Notes: generated by a model not told the origin, from the letters alone. Counted from the stretch's first letter, positions 17,091 to 25,341 are shown. The stretch: 53,805 nucleotides of DNA from an uncultured Clostridium sp. (GCA_946553025.1 CAMNRM010000035.1:1-53805), one strand, 5' to 3'. Translations and numbers: made by a program.

Positions 17091-17492
17091 TTACTTTGCA
17101 GCCTGCTGATAAGACTTTTTCCCATGCATCCTGCGGTTTAATTCCTGATCTTTCTTCTTTAACTTTTCCAGCAAATCCTGGGTTTTCCTGCGGATTTCAT
17201 AGATTTTCTTCTCCTCGGGGGTCTTCCCCACAGCCTTTTCCAAATCCGACGCAATTAATTCCCGCAGTTTCACACTTGCCGCCGGGCTTACCTCCCCAAG
17301 CTGCCAGAGATCTTCCATACAGCGCTCGATTTTAAGCATCTCATCCTGCCGAAGCTGAAGAAGCATAGCAGCAGATATGCCGTCATCCCGTTCAAAGGTT
17401 TCCTCCATCTCGCCGGTCAGCCGATCCAGTTCACGGATAGAATTCCATTTCCGCTGAAGAAGAATCATTACCTCTCTCAAATCCAGTTCCAT
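17091..17492 (-). CDS. FliT-like chaperone candidate
   Basis: 133 residues from ATG 17492 (AAAGGA ten bases upstream); an in-frame TTG at 17531 would add 13 residues. Almost entirely helical and charged (DLREVMILLQRKWNSIRELD; KIYEIRRKTQDLLEKLKKKD). FliT, the chaperone of the cap protein FliD, is small, helical and often encoded after fliD-fliS, the position seen here. Sequence alone does not prove the family, so this is a positional call. Confidence 0.55.
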   Translation of the reverse strand: MELDLREVMILLQRKWNSIRELDRLTGEMEETFERDDGISAAMLLQLRQDEMLKIERCMEDLWQLGEVSPAASVKLRELIASDLEKAVGKTPEEKKIYEIRRKTQDLLEKLKKKDQELNRRMHGKKSYQQAAK

Positions 17493-17558
17493 CTGCGCCA
17501 GTCCTTTCTTCCGGTTATCCCTGCTAAACAAACCCTTCGCAAAAGTCTGTGCTCACGG

Positions 17559-17963
17559 TTATCCCCGGATTTCCTTTCCCCGAACCACATGGGTATCGTT
17601 CACTTTCCTGCTGGCACCGTCAAAACCTTCTCTTAACTCGGAAAGAATATGACGGATACGCCCGATTTCACTCTCCTGACGCTCTCTTCCTGCCCTTACC
17701 CGGCTGAGATCAAACACCAGATAATCATAAATCCGCTTTAAATCCCAGGCAATCGGCTGGCTCATATCCAGAATATCCGTCAGATACCGGACAATCTTCG
17801 TCACCCGCGTCACACAATCATCAAAGTCTTTATAATTTTTATCCTGCAGTGCATGTTCAGCCCTGGTCAGACGCCGAATAGCCTCATCAAACAAAAGAAG
17901 TAAAAGCTCTGGACCAGACATGGAATAAATACTTTTCTCTTTATATTGACTATATCCGTTCAT
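17559..17963 (-). CDS. fliS: FliS, flagellin export chaperone
   Basis: 134 residues from ATG 17963, picked over upstream in-frame codons because AAGGAAAGG lies six bases before it. FliS features: YSQYKEKSIYSMSGPELLLL, LLFDEAIRRLTRAEHALQDK, a central TDILDMSQPIAWDLKRIYDY and VFDLSRVRAGRE. The C-terminal tail is longer than usual. It binds the flagellin C-terminal helix and delivers it for export. Located between fliD and a FliT-like gene. Confidence 0.93.
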   Translation of the reverse strand: MNGYSQYKEKSIYSMSGPELLLLLFDEAIRRLTRAEHALQDKNYKDFDDCVTRVTKIVRYLTDILDMSQPIAWDLKRIYDYLVFDLSRVRAGRERQESEIGRIRHILSELREGFDGASRKVNDTHVVRGKEIRG

Positions 17964-18086
17964 CAAATCCCTTTCCTTCATACCGCTGCCGCCGGGCAGG
18001 CCGGGTGCCGGAAAAACACTATCCGGCACAGCCCGCCGCCCAAACCGCAGCACATCATCATTTTATGGTTGTTCCTCCAGTATCTT

Positions 18087-20651
18087 TTATGAACTAAGCT
18101 GAGAAAGATAACTGGACTGTGTGTTCATCTGATTCAGCAGGGACTCCATCGTCGTAAACTGAGAAATATAGCGATCCTGTTCCGATTTTAACTGCGACTG
18201 AAGCCGTTCAATCAGATCCTGAATATCCTCAATCTCTCTATACAACTGGTTATTAAACAGAGAAGTAGGTTTCTTCTCCGAACCGGCAATCTCAATCAGC
18301 CGCCCGTAAGAACCCTTTCCTGTTCCGCCGCCGTTCTTCGATGAATAGCGGGTAGCGTAAGGTGTAAAGGTTTCATCCATAATATCCACAAGACCCTTGG
18401 AAACCTTTCCGCCGCCGGTAAATACATTTCCTACAGCCTCAGAATCTTTCTCAACCGCTGCACGGAACTTGCTCTCGTCAAACGAAATCGTACCGCCATC
18501 GCCGTAATCATCGGAATAGGTGATACCCATTGCCTTCAGTTCCTCAAAGCCGACATTATTCATCAGCTTCAGGAAAATACCCTGTACATCCGTACTTAAA
18601 TCACGCATCGCAGAATCGCCGTAGAGAATACCCTGCTTCGCCTTCTTCTCCCAGTTTTCAATGGAAGTATCGTCCATCTCCTTCTTCTGCTCATCCGTCA
18701 GCGGGCCGTAAGAACTGTCGGGACGGGTGGTAATTTCTTTATTAATATCACCGGCAAGCTTATTAAAGTCCTCAAAGAATCCCTTAACACGCTCAACAAT
18801 GCCGTCAACATCCGCTTTCGCTGTGAAGGTTACGCCGCCGGCGGAGTCGGCTTGCCAAACTTCTTTACCTGTTGTTGCATCTTTTTCAAACTTACCGCCA
18901 AATGCACCGGATACCGTAACACTTAAACCTTCCAGGTCAAATGTATTCGAGGCACGTTCCATCTTTACATCTACACCGTTGCCGTAGCTTACACAGATGA
19001 TGGCGTTTTTGCCTCCGTCTACTCCGGCGTCTTTGTTATATTTTACATTTCCGTCTGTATCTGTTTGTATCTTACCATTTGAATCACGCTCCACACCCTG
19101 ACCAAAAAGCACCTTGGATAAATTAGAATCCAGAGTGATTTCACGGCCCTTTCCTGTTTCTGATGAAACCAACATAAACTGACCTGTAGCATCAACATAA
19201 GTCGCTTTTACACCTGCATCTGTAGTAGAATTAATCTTTGACAAAATATCGTTAATACTGCTGTCTTTGGTCAGTCCTTCAATGGCTACTCCGTTAATCC
19301 TAAGGTCAAGCGCATCACCATTAGTAAATTTAAGAGTAGCATCACCAATGGCATTTTTATCCCCAAGAATACCTGCCTGATCTAACTTTCCGCTCAGATT
19401 AACCTTGTTGGATTCACCATAGCTGATACCTAAGTTATTCAACAAAGCATAATCGTTGGATACAATAGAGAGGCTGGATGTTTTATTGGTTGTATTAAAG
19501 CTTAACTTACCACTTGTAACATCTACCTCTGCCTTAACCATGTCTTTTCCAAAAGCACGGTCTAAACGTGACTGGAGGTTTTCAGCCATCTTTTTTAGTT
19601 GATCCTCCTTATTTCCTCCATCATCCAAGATTTTCTTAAGGGCATCAACCTCATCTTTACTAATTAACTCAACCTCTTTCTTACTTCCATCATAATTAAA
19701 GGTTAATTTCTTTCCAGCCATGGCTTCAACTGCGGGTGTCTTGGTTATACCAGTATCTTCAAAAGACCCTGTTCTGCCAGCATTTACTTCCGCCAATTTT
19801 GCCTGCGTAGCTTCGATCTCATTTTCACCATACCCTAACGCTTTCATAGCTGTACCATAAACCTTAAAACCAGTGGGTTGTGTATCTTTATTAATATTAA
19901 GATCTATTCTTTCACCATCACCACTCAGCGTAAATGAAAGTATATCCTTAGCTTCATGATCGCCAATCTTTATATCTGCATTTTCCAGCGCCAGGTTTAA
20001 TTGTCTTACTAACTCCTCACGTTCTGCCTTAGTAGCTGTTTTCGTATAATCAATTTCTTTTGTTACCTCTTTTCCATTTGCATCTTTTTCTGTATATGCA
20101 TCCGGCAGCGTAAGCCTTATTACCTGGTCAGGTGTTTTACCTTCTCCCGGCTTTTTAAATATCAACTGACTCCCTTTTAACTTAGAATCTCTCCAGATAG
20201 CATTCAAATCATCCAAGCTTGTTTCAATACCATTCGCACTCTTATGTGTATCCGACTGGCGAACGGTAGATGTAGCAAGCTGCTCCACCCCTTTAAGAGA
20301 AACATTGTTTAAAAGGTTGGAAGTTCCCGTTGCCGTAACAAACCTTGTCGCTTCATCTCTTCCATGTACGGAAATAATGTTCTTTGCAAAGAAATTCGGA
20401 TCTTTTAAGCTGTCTGTGGAAGAAAAGCTGGTATACTTATCGCCGAAATCCAGAATCTGGTCGCTGATATTGCGGTAAGCTTCCTGCTTCCACTGGATCT
20501 GGGTAATCTTATTCTTCTGGTTATTAATCTTGGTTGTTGTCCCCAAGGTCATCTTCTCGATAATGGAATCACGGTCGATGCCGGAAGCCATACCGCCGTA
20601 GCCTCTCAGGGATGTATTGCCTATGCTGTTTGTACTTGATATACTTGCCAT
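18087..20651 (-). CDS. fliD: FliD, flagellar filament cap
   Basis: 854 residues, well above the ~450-700 usual for the family. N-terminal FliD domain: SLRGYGGMASGIDRDSIIEK, ITQIQWKQEAYRNISDQILD, with FSSTDSLKD. The C-terminal FliD domain has VKGFFEDFNKLAGDINKEIT, GILYGDSAMRDLSTDVQGIF and SQFTTMESLLNQMNTQSSYL. The central ~180-540 region is expanded, charged and lower in G+C (35% by count in 19441-19500, 50% in 18481-18540). FliD caps the filament and guides flagellin polymerisation; the centre is solvent-exposed. Confidence 0.96.
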   Translation of the reverse strand: MASISSTNSIGNTSLRGYGGMASGIDRDSIIEKMTLGTTTKINNQKNKITQIQWKQEAYRNISDQILDFGDKYTSFSSTDSLKDPNFFAKNIISVHGRDEATRFVTATGTSNLLNNVSLKGVEQLATSTVRQSDTHKSANGIETSLDDLNAIWRDSKLKGSQLIFKKPGEGKTPDQVIRLTLPDAYTEKDANGKEVTKEIDYTKTATKAEREELVRQLNLALENADIKIGDHEAKDILSFTLSGDGERIDLNINKDTQPTGFKVYGTAMKALGYGENEIEATQAKLAEVNAGRTGSFEDTGITKTPAVEAMAGKKLTFNYDGSKKEVELISKDEVDALKKILDDGGNKEDQLKKMAENLQSRLDRAFGKDMVKAEVDVTSGKLSFNTTNKTSSLSIVSNDYALLNNLGISYGESNKVNLSGKLDQAGILGDKNAIGDATLKFTNGDALDLRINGVAIEGLTKDSSINDILSKINSTTDAGVKATYVDATGQFMLVSSETGKGREITLDSNLSKVLFGQGVERDSNGKIQTDTDGNVKYNKDAGVDGGKNAIICVSYGNGVDVKMERASNTFDLEGLSVTVSGAFGGKFEKDATTGKEVWQADSAGGVTFTAKADVDGIVERVKGFFEDFNKLAGDINKEITTRPDSSYGPLTDEQKKEMDDTSIENWEKKAKQGILYGDSAMRDLSTDVQGIFLKLMNNVGFEELKAMGITYSDDYGDGGTISFDESKFRAAVEKDSEAVGNVFTGGGKVSKGLVDIMDETFTPYATRYSSKNGGGTGKGSYGRLIEIAGSEKKPTSLFNNQLYREIEDIQDLIERLQSQLKSEQDRYISQFTTMESLLNQMNTQSSYLSQLSS

Positions 20652-20855
20652 TATCTAAAACTCCTTTCATTTCAAAATGGATATTGTCTTTTCCGTGCAG
20701 ATCCAGTTCTGCCGTCCTCTGCCCTCCCCGGACATCCTTTTCTCAGGGTGCAAATTTTTCTGGCGGCGGTTTTCATCTAAACATCTTCACTGATTCATTA
20801 CCGCCGTCATTTCCACGCAATACCCGGAAAAAATTCATTTTTCATCTATACTTAT

Positions 20856-20882
20856 TTATCGACATGTTATATAATAAAATTA
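20856..20882 (-). promoter_or_regulatory. SigD (sigma-28) promoter candidate for fliD
   Basis: On the minus strand GTCGATAA (20863-20856; consensus GCCGATAA, one mismatch) has TAAT (20882-20879) with a 15-base spacer, the same -35 as the FliK-like gene. It would give a ~200-base leader before ATG 20651. Overlaps the plus-strand TATAAT (20870-20875) of the divergent parA gene, so the two promoters may compete. Confidence 0.6.
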
Positions 20883-20929
20883 ATATGGAGAAAATCATTT
20901 TTACAATTTTATTTTTTGGAGGTACTGTT

Positions 20930-21730
20930 TTGTCTATCATTATTACAGTTTCAAATCAAAAGGGCGGCGTGGGCAAAACCACTACATCCGCAGCTATAGC
21001 TTCCGGGCTTTCTCTTGCAGGCAAGAAGGTTCTTGGCATTGACCTCGACCCGCAGGGAAACCTTGGATTCTGTCTTGGGGCAAATATGGATAACCAATAT
21101 ACGGTTCTGGACGTGCTTAACGGTGAGGTTTCCATCGAAGACGCCATGTTTGCGAGTGAATACGGCGATATCCTGCTCTCGGATATCACACTGAGCAGCA
21201 ACGGACTGGAAAAATTCACCTCAAACCGGGAAACGATTCTGCGAAATGCATTGTGGCCGGTCATTAATAAATATGATTATATCGTGATTGACACGCCGCC
21301 GGCATTAAACCTGCTGACCGTGAACGCCTATGCGGTTTCGGATCATCTGATTATTCCCATGGCTTCGGATATTTTAAGCCTGGTGGGACTTGCACAGTTA
21401 AAGGAAACCATTGAATCCGTGCGCGATACCTTTAACCCCCGTTTAAATGTACTGGGCATCCTTCTGACCCGCTTTAATGCGCGAACCCTGCTTTCCCGGG
21501 ACGTGCTGGAGATGGCCGAGCAGCTTGCCAGTCAGATTAACACCAAAGTATTTACGGCGAAGATCCGCTCCGGTGTAGCGATTGCCGAAGCCCCGGCGCA
21601 CGGCGAGAGCATCTTTTCCTATAATCCGCATTCGGGCGCGGTTACAGATTACCAGGCATTTCTTGAAGAGATAGCCCCGGCTATCCATCTGGATCTGCCG
21701 AAAAAAACCGATGAAACTTCAGCGACTTAA
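20930..21730 (+). CDS. ParA/Soj-family ATPase
   Basis: 266 residues from TTG 20930, chosen because GGAGG lies seven bases upstream and the protein then starts SIIITVSNQKGGVGKTTTSA as the family does; earlier in-frame ATGs only add non-family residues. Deviant Walker A (KGGVGKTTT), Walker A' (GIDLDPQGN) and Walker B (YIVIDTPPALNLL) are intact. ParA ATPases position cargo on the nucleoid or membrane. No parB or parS is seen; the partner is more likely the ComFB-domain protein downstream, and the divergent neighbour is fliD. Polar positioning of flagellar or chemosensory parts is a plausible role (inference). Confidence 0.9.
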   Translation: MSIIITVSNQKGGVGKTTTSAAIASGLSLAGKKVLGIDLDPQGNLGFCLGANMDNQYTVLDVLNGEVSIEDAMFASEYGDILLSDITLSSNGLEKFTSNRETILRNALWPVINKYDYIVIDTPPALNLLTVNAYAVSDHLIIPMASDILSLVGLAQLKETIESVRDTFNPRLNVLGILLTRFNARTLLSRDVLEMAEQLASQINTKVFTAKIRSGVAIAEAPAHGESIFSYNPHSGAVTDYQAFLEEIAPAIHLDLPKKTDETSAT

Positions 21731-21820
21731 TGACGGTTTAATGTCTATTTTTCATGGAAATAAATCAGTAATTCCTTCCTGTGCACCCAGACACATAAAG
21801 GAATAAAGGAGGAACTATAA

Positions 21821-22780
21821 ATGGCTACAAAAAAAACAAACAAAACTTCTCATGTCATGAATCTTCTAACGAACGGAACCCCTCCGGAAAACGGTGATCC
21901 GGCAGAAACTTCTGCAAATGCGGCTTCTTCGGATTCCGCTGCCGGCAGCCAGGAGAAAAAAGGCGATGCTTCGTCCCACGCAGCAAGTCCGAAAAAAGTA
22001 ACTGTAGTGGACGAAGCCAGTCAGAATGACCGCCTTTCCCAGGAGATCTTTAATAAATTATCCGAAGAACTGGAAGAAGAAACAAAGGCAGAACCGGAAG
22101 CAATTTCCGAACCGGCTCCAGCACCGGCTCCGGCTCCTGAACCTGCACCGACTCCAGCTCCCGAACCGGCTCCAGCACCCGCTCCAACTCCGGAACCGAC
22201 ACCAGAACCAACCCCAGTTCCCGAACCGACTCCAGCACCCGCTCCGGCTCCCGAACCGACTCCAGCACCCGCGCCTGCTCCGGAACCTGTTCCTGTTCCC
22301 GAACCTGCACTGGCTCCAGCACCCGCTCCAACTCCCGAACCGGCACCAGAGCCCGCTCCGGCTCCCGAACCAACCCCTGCACCATCTCCAACTCCGGAAC
22401 CAGCACCAGAACCGGCTCCGAAAAAGGAAGAACCGGTACAGTTATCAGGAAGGACAGCTCATCACGCCTTCCTTTCCAAGGGGAATGAAAGCCTGATTAG
22501 CGGTGAGTTCCGCTTTATCAATGTTATGGAACATCTGATGCTCCGCCAGGATATCAGCAGCTGTATGGATCAGTACAATGTGTGCAAATGCCCGCGCTGC
22601 ATGGCTGACGTGTGCGCCCTGGCGCTTACGGGTCTGCCGCCCAAGTACGTGGTTACCAGCAAGGATTCCCTTTCCCCGTTAATCAGCTACTATGAAAACA
22701 GGAATAAAATTACCATCCTGACCGCATTGATTAAGGCGTGCAACAAAGTTCGTGAAAATCCTCATCATCAAAGACCATAA
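21821..22780 (+). CDS. ComFB-domain protein with long proline-rich linker
   Basis: 319 residues with AAAGGAGG upstream. Residues ~1-85 are polar and disordered. Residues ~88-207 are a tandem low-complexity tract of PAPAPEP/TPAPEP units. Residues ~215-319 are a ComFB domain: FRFINVMEHLMLRQDIS, then four Cys in CKCPRCMADVCALALTGLP and PKYVVTS. Some ComFB proteins are reported to bind cyclic di-GMP. The Pro-rich tether suggests a domain held at a distance from an anchor. Pairing with the ParA ATPase 90 bases upstream suggests a joint system. Confidence 0.82.
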   Translation: MATKKTNKTSHVMNLLTNGTPPENGDPAETSANAASSDSAAGSQEKKGDASSHAASPKKVTVVDEASQNDRLSQEIFNKLSEELEEETKAEPEAISEPAPAPAPAPEPAPTPAPEPAPAPAPTPEPTPEPTPVPEPTPAPAPAPEPTPAPAPAPEPVPVPEPALAPAPAPTPEPAPEPAPAPEPTPAPSPTPEPAPEPAPKKEEPVQLSGRTAHHAFLSKGNESLISGEFRFINVMEHLMLRQDISSCMDQYNVCKCPRCMADVCALALTGLPPKYVVTSKDSLSPLISYYENRNKITILTALIKACNKVRENPHHQRP

Positions 22781-22833
22781 CGATTCCTGTTTATGCAGGA
22801 CTCGCGGAAAACATACATGATAAAGGTAAAACC

Positions 22834-22873
22834 GGCCGGAAAGAATGAACTATCGGATTCTTCACCGGCCTTT
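22834..22873 (+). terminator. Hairpin terminator after the ComFB gene
   Basis: GGCCGG (22834-22839) with AAGAAT pairs with ATTCTT and CCGGCC (22865-22870), followed by a short TTT. The hairpin is long, but the T-tract is poor. Confidence 0.6.
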
Positions 22874-22941
22874 ACTCTAACCGGAAAGAACTGGAAAGGA
22901 AAATGGATGTCTGATTTCAAGACCAGAAGGGAGGCTTAGTC

Positions 22942-23169
22942 ATGACTTGTTTTTCATGTAAAGGAAATATACAAAAAAATACTACCACTTATATGACTGA
23001 AATAGATGGATGTTATATAATTATCAAAAATGTCCCCTGTACAAAATGCACGCAATGTGGTGAAGAATATTTAAACGGAACTACTTTGCAAAAAATAGAA
23101 AAGATTCTTGCAAAAATGAAAAATATGCTTACAGAATTAGCTGTGGTTGATTACAATAAAGCCGCATAA
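22942..23169 (+). CDS. YgiT-type zinc-finger protein 1 (orphan antitoxin-like)
   Basis: 75 residues, with AGGGAGG upstream. Zinc ligands: MTCFSCKGNI and CTKCTQCGEEYLNG, the paired CxxC plus CxxCxxC pattern of YgiT/MqsA N-terminal domains. The C-terminal ~30 residues form a helix. Relatives normally pair with an upstream DUF4258 or MqsR-like toxin; none is present. A near paralogue lies at 23887-24117. AT-rich compared with neighbours. Confidence 0.82.
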   Translation: MTCFSCKGNIQKNTTTYMTEIDGCYIIIKNVPCTKCTQCGEEYLNGTTLQKIEKILAKMKNMLTELAVVDYNKAA

Positions 23170-23196
23170 ATAAAAGCAAGAACTATCCTCTCCTCA

Positions 23197-23256
23197 CAGC
23201 GGACAGCAACAGAATTATCGTGTTAAGAAAGGTACTGGGGAAGGCACAGAAAAATT
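23197..23256 (+). repeat. 60-base repeat, copy A (ex-coding)
   Basis: Aligns without gaps to 24241-24300 with about ten mismatches. In one frame both copies encode a common peptide (here TADSNRIIVLRKVLGKAQ). About half the differences are synonymous, so this looks like the remnant 3' end of a gene. It follows YgiT-type gene 1. Confidence 0.55.
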
Positions 23257-23288
23257 GTTAATTTATGGAAATAAAAGGAGATTGAACA

Positions 23289-23480
23289 ATGAGCAATAAA
23301 GAATTGGCTATTCAATTATTAAATCGGATTCCTGAATATAAAATGTATTATATTCTCGGAGTATTAGAAGGCGCTGCCATTCCCGAAGAACTTCCAATAA
23401 CTAATGCCCTTTTAAGTGAACCAAGTCTTGCTAAAGACTGGTTAAGTGAAGAGGAGGATATTGCATGGAAAAATTTATAA
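23289..23480 (+). CDS. Putative antitoxin of the MazF-like pair
   Basis: 63 residues, with AAAGGAG upstream. Sequence features: LAIQLLNRIPEYKMYYILGV, LEGAAIP, then an acidic tail (DWLSEEEDIAWKNL). The gene overlaps the MazF-like gene by 16 bases and supplies its ribosome binding site (GAGGAGG). Small size, acidic tail and overlap are typical of type II antitoxins, though no DNA-binding motif is recognised. Confidence 0.65.
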   Translation: MSNKELAIQLLNRIPEYKMYYILGVLEGAAIPEELPITNALLSEPSLAKDWLSEEEDIAWKNL

Positions 23481-23797
23481 AAGGAGATGTCGTTATTCTT
23501 TCGTTCCCCTTCTCGGATTTAAGTTCTTCCAAAAAGCGCCCTGCTCTAATTCTTGCTGATATAACCGGGGATGATTACATCATGATTCAAATTACATCAA
23601 AAAACATCAGGGATAATTATGCAATATCTTTATCGAAAACTGATTTTTCTTTTGGCTCGCTTAACCAAGAAAGTAATTTGCGCCCAAATAAAATATTCAC
23701 TCTTGACCAAAAATTGATTTTATATAAAGCCGGACATTTATCCAATTCAAAATTAACTGAATGTATCAATAAAATATGCAATATCCTTCAATCATAA
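23465..23797 (+). CDS. MazF/PemK-like endoribonuclease toxin
   Basis: 110 residues. The family N-terminus KGDVVILSFPFSDLSSSKKR followed by PALILAD is clear, as is the strand IMIQITSK and the C-terminal SNSKLTECINKICNIL helix. MazF-type toxins cleave mRNA at short sequences and are held in check by the co-encoded antitoxin. It lies between the two YgiT-type zinc-finger genes in an AT-rich patch, suggesting an acquired TA island. Confidence 0.8.
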   Translation: MEKFIKGDVVILSFPFSDLSSSKKRPALILADITGDDYIMIQITSKNIRDNYAISLSKTDFSFGSLNQESNLRPNKIFTLDQKLILYKAGHLSNSKLTECINKICNILQS

Positions 23798-23886
23798 CAT
23801 TAAAATTAAGGAAGAACCGGAACACACTCTGACTTATTCAAATAAGACAAAACACTTCCCTTAAAAACCCGAAAGGAGCATAACAT

Positions 23887-24117
23887 ATGAGATGCACAAG
23901 TTGTAAAAATGGAGAAATGCAGGAAGATATAACAACCTACTTTGCTGAACTTAAAGAATGTTATGTGATCATCGAAAATGTACCCTGTTTAAAGTGCAAA
24001 CAATGTGGCGATGTAGTGTTTAAACATTCCACAGCCGAAAAAATCGATGATATTTTAGATAACCTTGAAAAGATTGTTAGTAAAATTTCAATTATTGACT
24101 ATTCTAAAGTTGCATAA
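23887..24117 (+). CDS. YgiT-type zinc-finger protein 2 (orphan antitoxin-like)
   Basis: 76 residues, GAAAGGAG upstream. Paralogue of 22942-23169: MRCTSCKNGEMQ, CYVIIENVPCLKCKQCGD, VVDY/IIDYSKVA end. The CxxC and CxxCxxC zinc ligands are intact. No DUF4258 or MqsR partner is adjacent. The block from 22942 to 24300 therefore has the order zinc finger, 60-base remnant, MazF pair, zinc finger, 60-base remnant. Confidence 0.82.
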   Translation: MRCTSCKNGEMQEDITTYFAELKECYVIIENVPCLKCKQCGDVVFKHSTAEKIDDILDNLEKIVSKISIIDYSKVA

Positions 24118-24240
24118 TAACTATTTTTACAACAAAAACCTCCCCTGCACCAACAAAAATCGTTTTTCATAGATAAACGCACCATACTTACTCAAATAGC
24201 TGGAAGGGCATGTAACCATTCATTCTAAGTCTTATGAAAA

Positions 24241-24300
24241 CAGCAGACGGCGACAGAATCATAGTATTAGGAAAGGTACTGGGGAAAGCAGAGTAAAATT
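24241..24300 (+). repeat. 60-base repeat, copy B (ex-coding)
   Basis: Pair of 23197-23256. In frame it reads TADGDRIIVLGKVLGKAE and stops. It lies ~120 bases after YgiT-type gene 2. Confidence 0.55.
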
Positions 24301-24414
24301 TTGATTTGGAGCATTGATGATTATGTATAGAAGAATTGGTAAGATTCCCACCCCAAAAACCCGCATTTTTCTTACCTTTTCTTTCCCTTTCTTCCATTCT
24401 CGAATCCCAAAATC

Positions 24415-24463
24415 TTAACATTTTCTTAACACCCTTGTCCTATCCTTCTAAGAGTGCTATAAT
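24415..24463 (+). promoter_or_regulatory. Promoter of the PAP2-like gene with Pho-box-like repeats
   Basis: TTGTCC (24435-24440), 17-base spacer, TATAAT (24458-24463). Immediately upstream TTAACA occurs at 24415-24420 and 24426-24431 with an 11-base period, like Gram-positive PhoP binding repeats. The leader to ATG 24617 is ~150 bases. Phosphate control would suit a phosphatase-family product but is inferred. Confidence 0.55.
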
Positions 24464-24616
24464 CTTTCCTTAATAATACCGGCAAAATAAGCATAAACTA
24501 TATGAAGACATTAACCCTTGTCTGTCGTTATGATAAGCAGCAGAAACAATTACGGAATTGAAAAAGCGCTGTTTTTACAAAATGCCCTCCGCGCTCTGCA
24601 GGAAAGGATGTATCTT

Positions 24617-25270
24617 ATGAAAGAATTTATCCGAAAATACCGGCACGCCTGGATATTAAGCTACGGATTGATTTATATTACCTGGTTTATGTATCTGGAG
24701 CGCACCGTAAGAACCCAATATCATGTTATGCATGTTGCACTGGATGATTATATTCCCTTTAATGAATATTTTATTATTCCCTATCTTTTATGGTTTGCCT
24801 ATGTGGGAGTAACAATTGCCTATTTCTTTTTTACGAATAAGGAAGAATACTATCAGCTTTGTATTTATCTGTTTGGAGGAATGACCATCAGCCTGATTGT
24901 CTGTACTTTATTCCGCAACGGCACGGATTTCCGCCCCATGATTGACCCGGATAAGAATATATTCTGCCGCATGGTATTTGCCCTCTATAAGACGGATACC
25001 TGCACGAATGTATTTCCCAGTGTCCATGTGTATAATTCCATCTGCACCCATGTTGCTATTTCCAGAAATGCGGTCTTAAGACAGCACCACAGACTTCAGA
25101 TAGGAAGCTTCCTGCTCATGGTTTCCATCTGTCTGGCGACGGTATTTTTAAAGCAGCACTCCGTGATTGACGGTATCGGATCTGCGATTATGGCCTATGC
25201 ACTGTATTACACCGTTTACGGGGCACACGAGCACGCTGCACAGAAGGTTCGTCCGAAGATGCTGGGATAG
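24617..25270 (+). CDS. PAP2-like integral membrane protein 1
   Basis: 217 residues from ATG 24617 (AGGAAAGG nine bases upstream), which aligns its start with the paralogue at 49119-49784. Five or six transmembrane helices. PAP2 motif 2 is NVFPSVHVYNS and motif 3 is FLKQHSVIDGIGS (His and Asp present). Motif 1 (KxxxxxxRP) is not obvious; FRPMIDPDKN may be its remnant. The family removes phosphate from lipid or polyprenyl phosphates or transfers phosphoalcohols. Exact substrate unknown. Confidence 0.8.
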   Translation: MKEFIRKYRHAWILSYGLIYITWFMYLERTVRTQYHVMHVALDDYIPFNEYFIIPYLLWFAYVGVTIAYFFFTNKEEYYQLCIYLFGGMTISLIVCTLFRNGTDFRPMIDPDKNIFCRMVFALYKTDTCTNVFPSVHVYNSICTHVAISRNAVLRQHHRLQIGSFLLMVSICLATVFLKQHSVIDGIGSAIMAYALYYTVYGAHEHAAQKVRPKMLG

Positions 25271-25341
25271 CGGACTTCCCTGTGTATTGGAATAGCAGAC
25301 TTCCTGGTCTATTAGAATAACAGACTTTCAGGTGTATTGGC
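25267..25341 (+). repeat. Three 25-base tandem repeats at the PAP2 gene stop
   Basis: Units 25267-25291, 25292-25316 and 25317-25341 share ATARCRGACTT followed by TGTATTGG-like ends. The first unit contains the last codons and stop of the gene; each later unit again carries an in-register TAG or TAA. Confidence 0.75.

Noticed and set aside
20612-20929. Upstream in-frame extension of the ParA gene
   Set aside because: It adds ~106 residues unlike any ParA, overlaps the fliD start region on the other strand, and the TTG at 20930 has a proper GGAGG.
22050-22496. Long open frames overlapping the proline-rich tract on both strands
   Set aside because: They are shadows of the repetitive high-G+C third positions in the ComFB gene and lack ribosome binding sites.
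24188-24421. Minus-strand 77-codon frame between YgiT gene 2 and the PAP2-like gene
   Set aside because: It runs through the PAP2 leader and the ex-coding repeat, has no ribosome binding site and no recognisable family.
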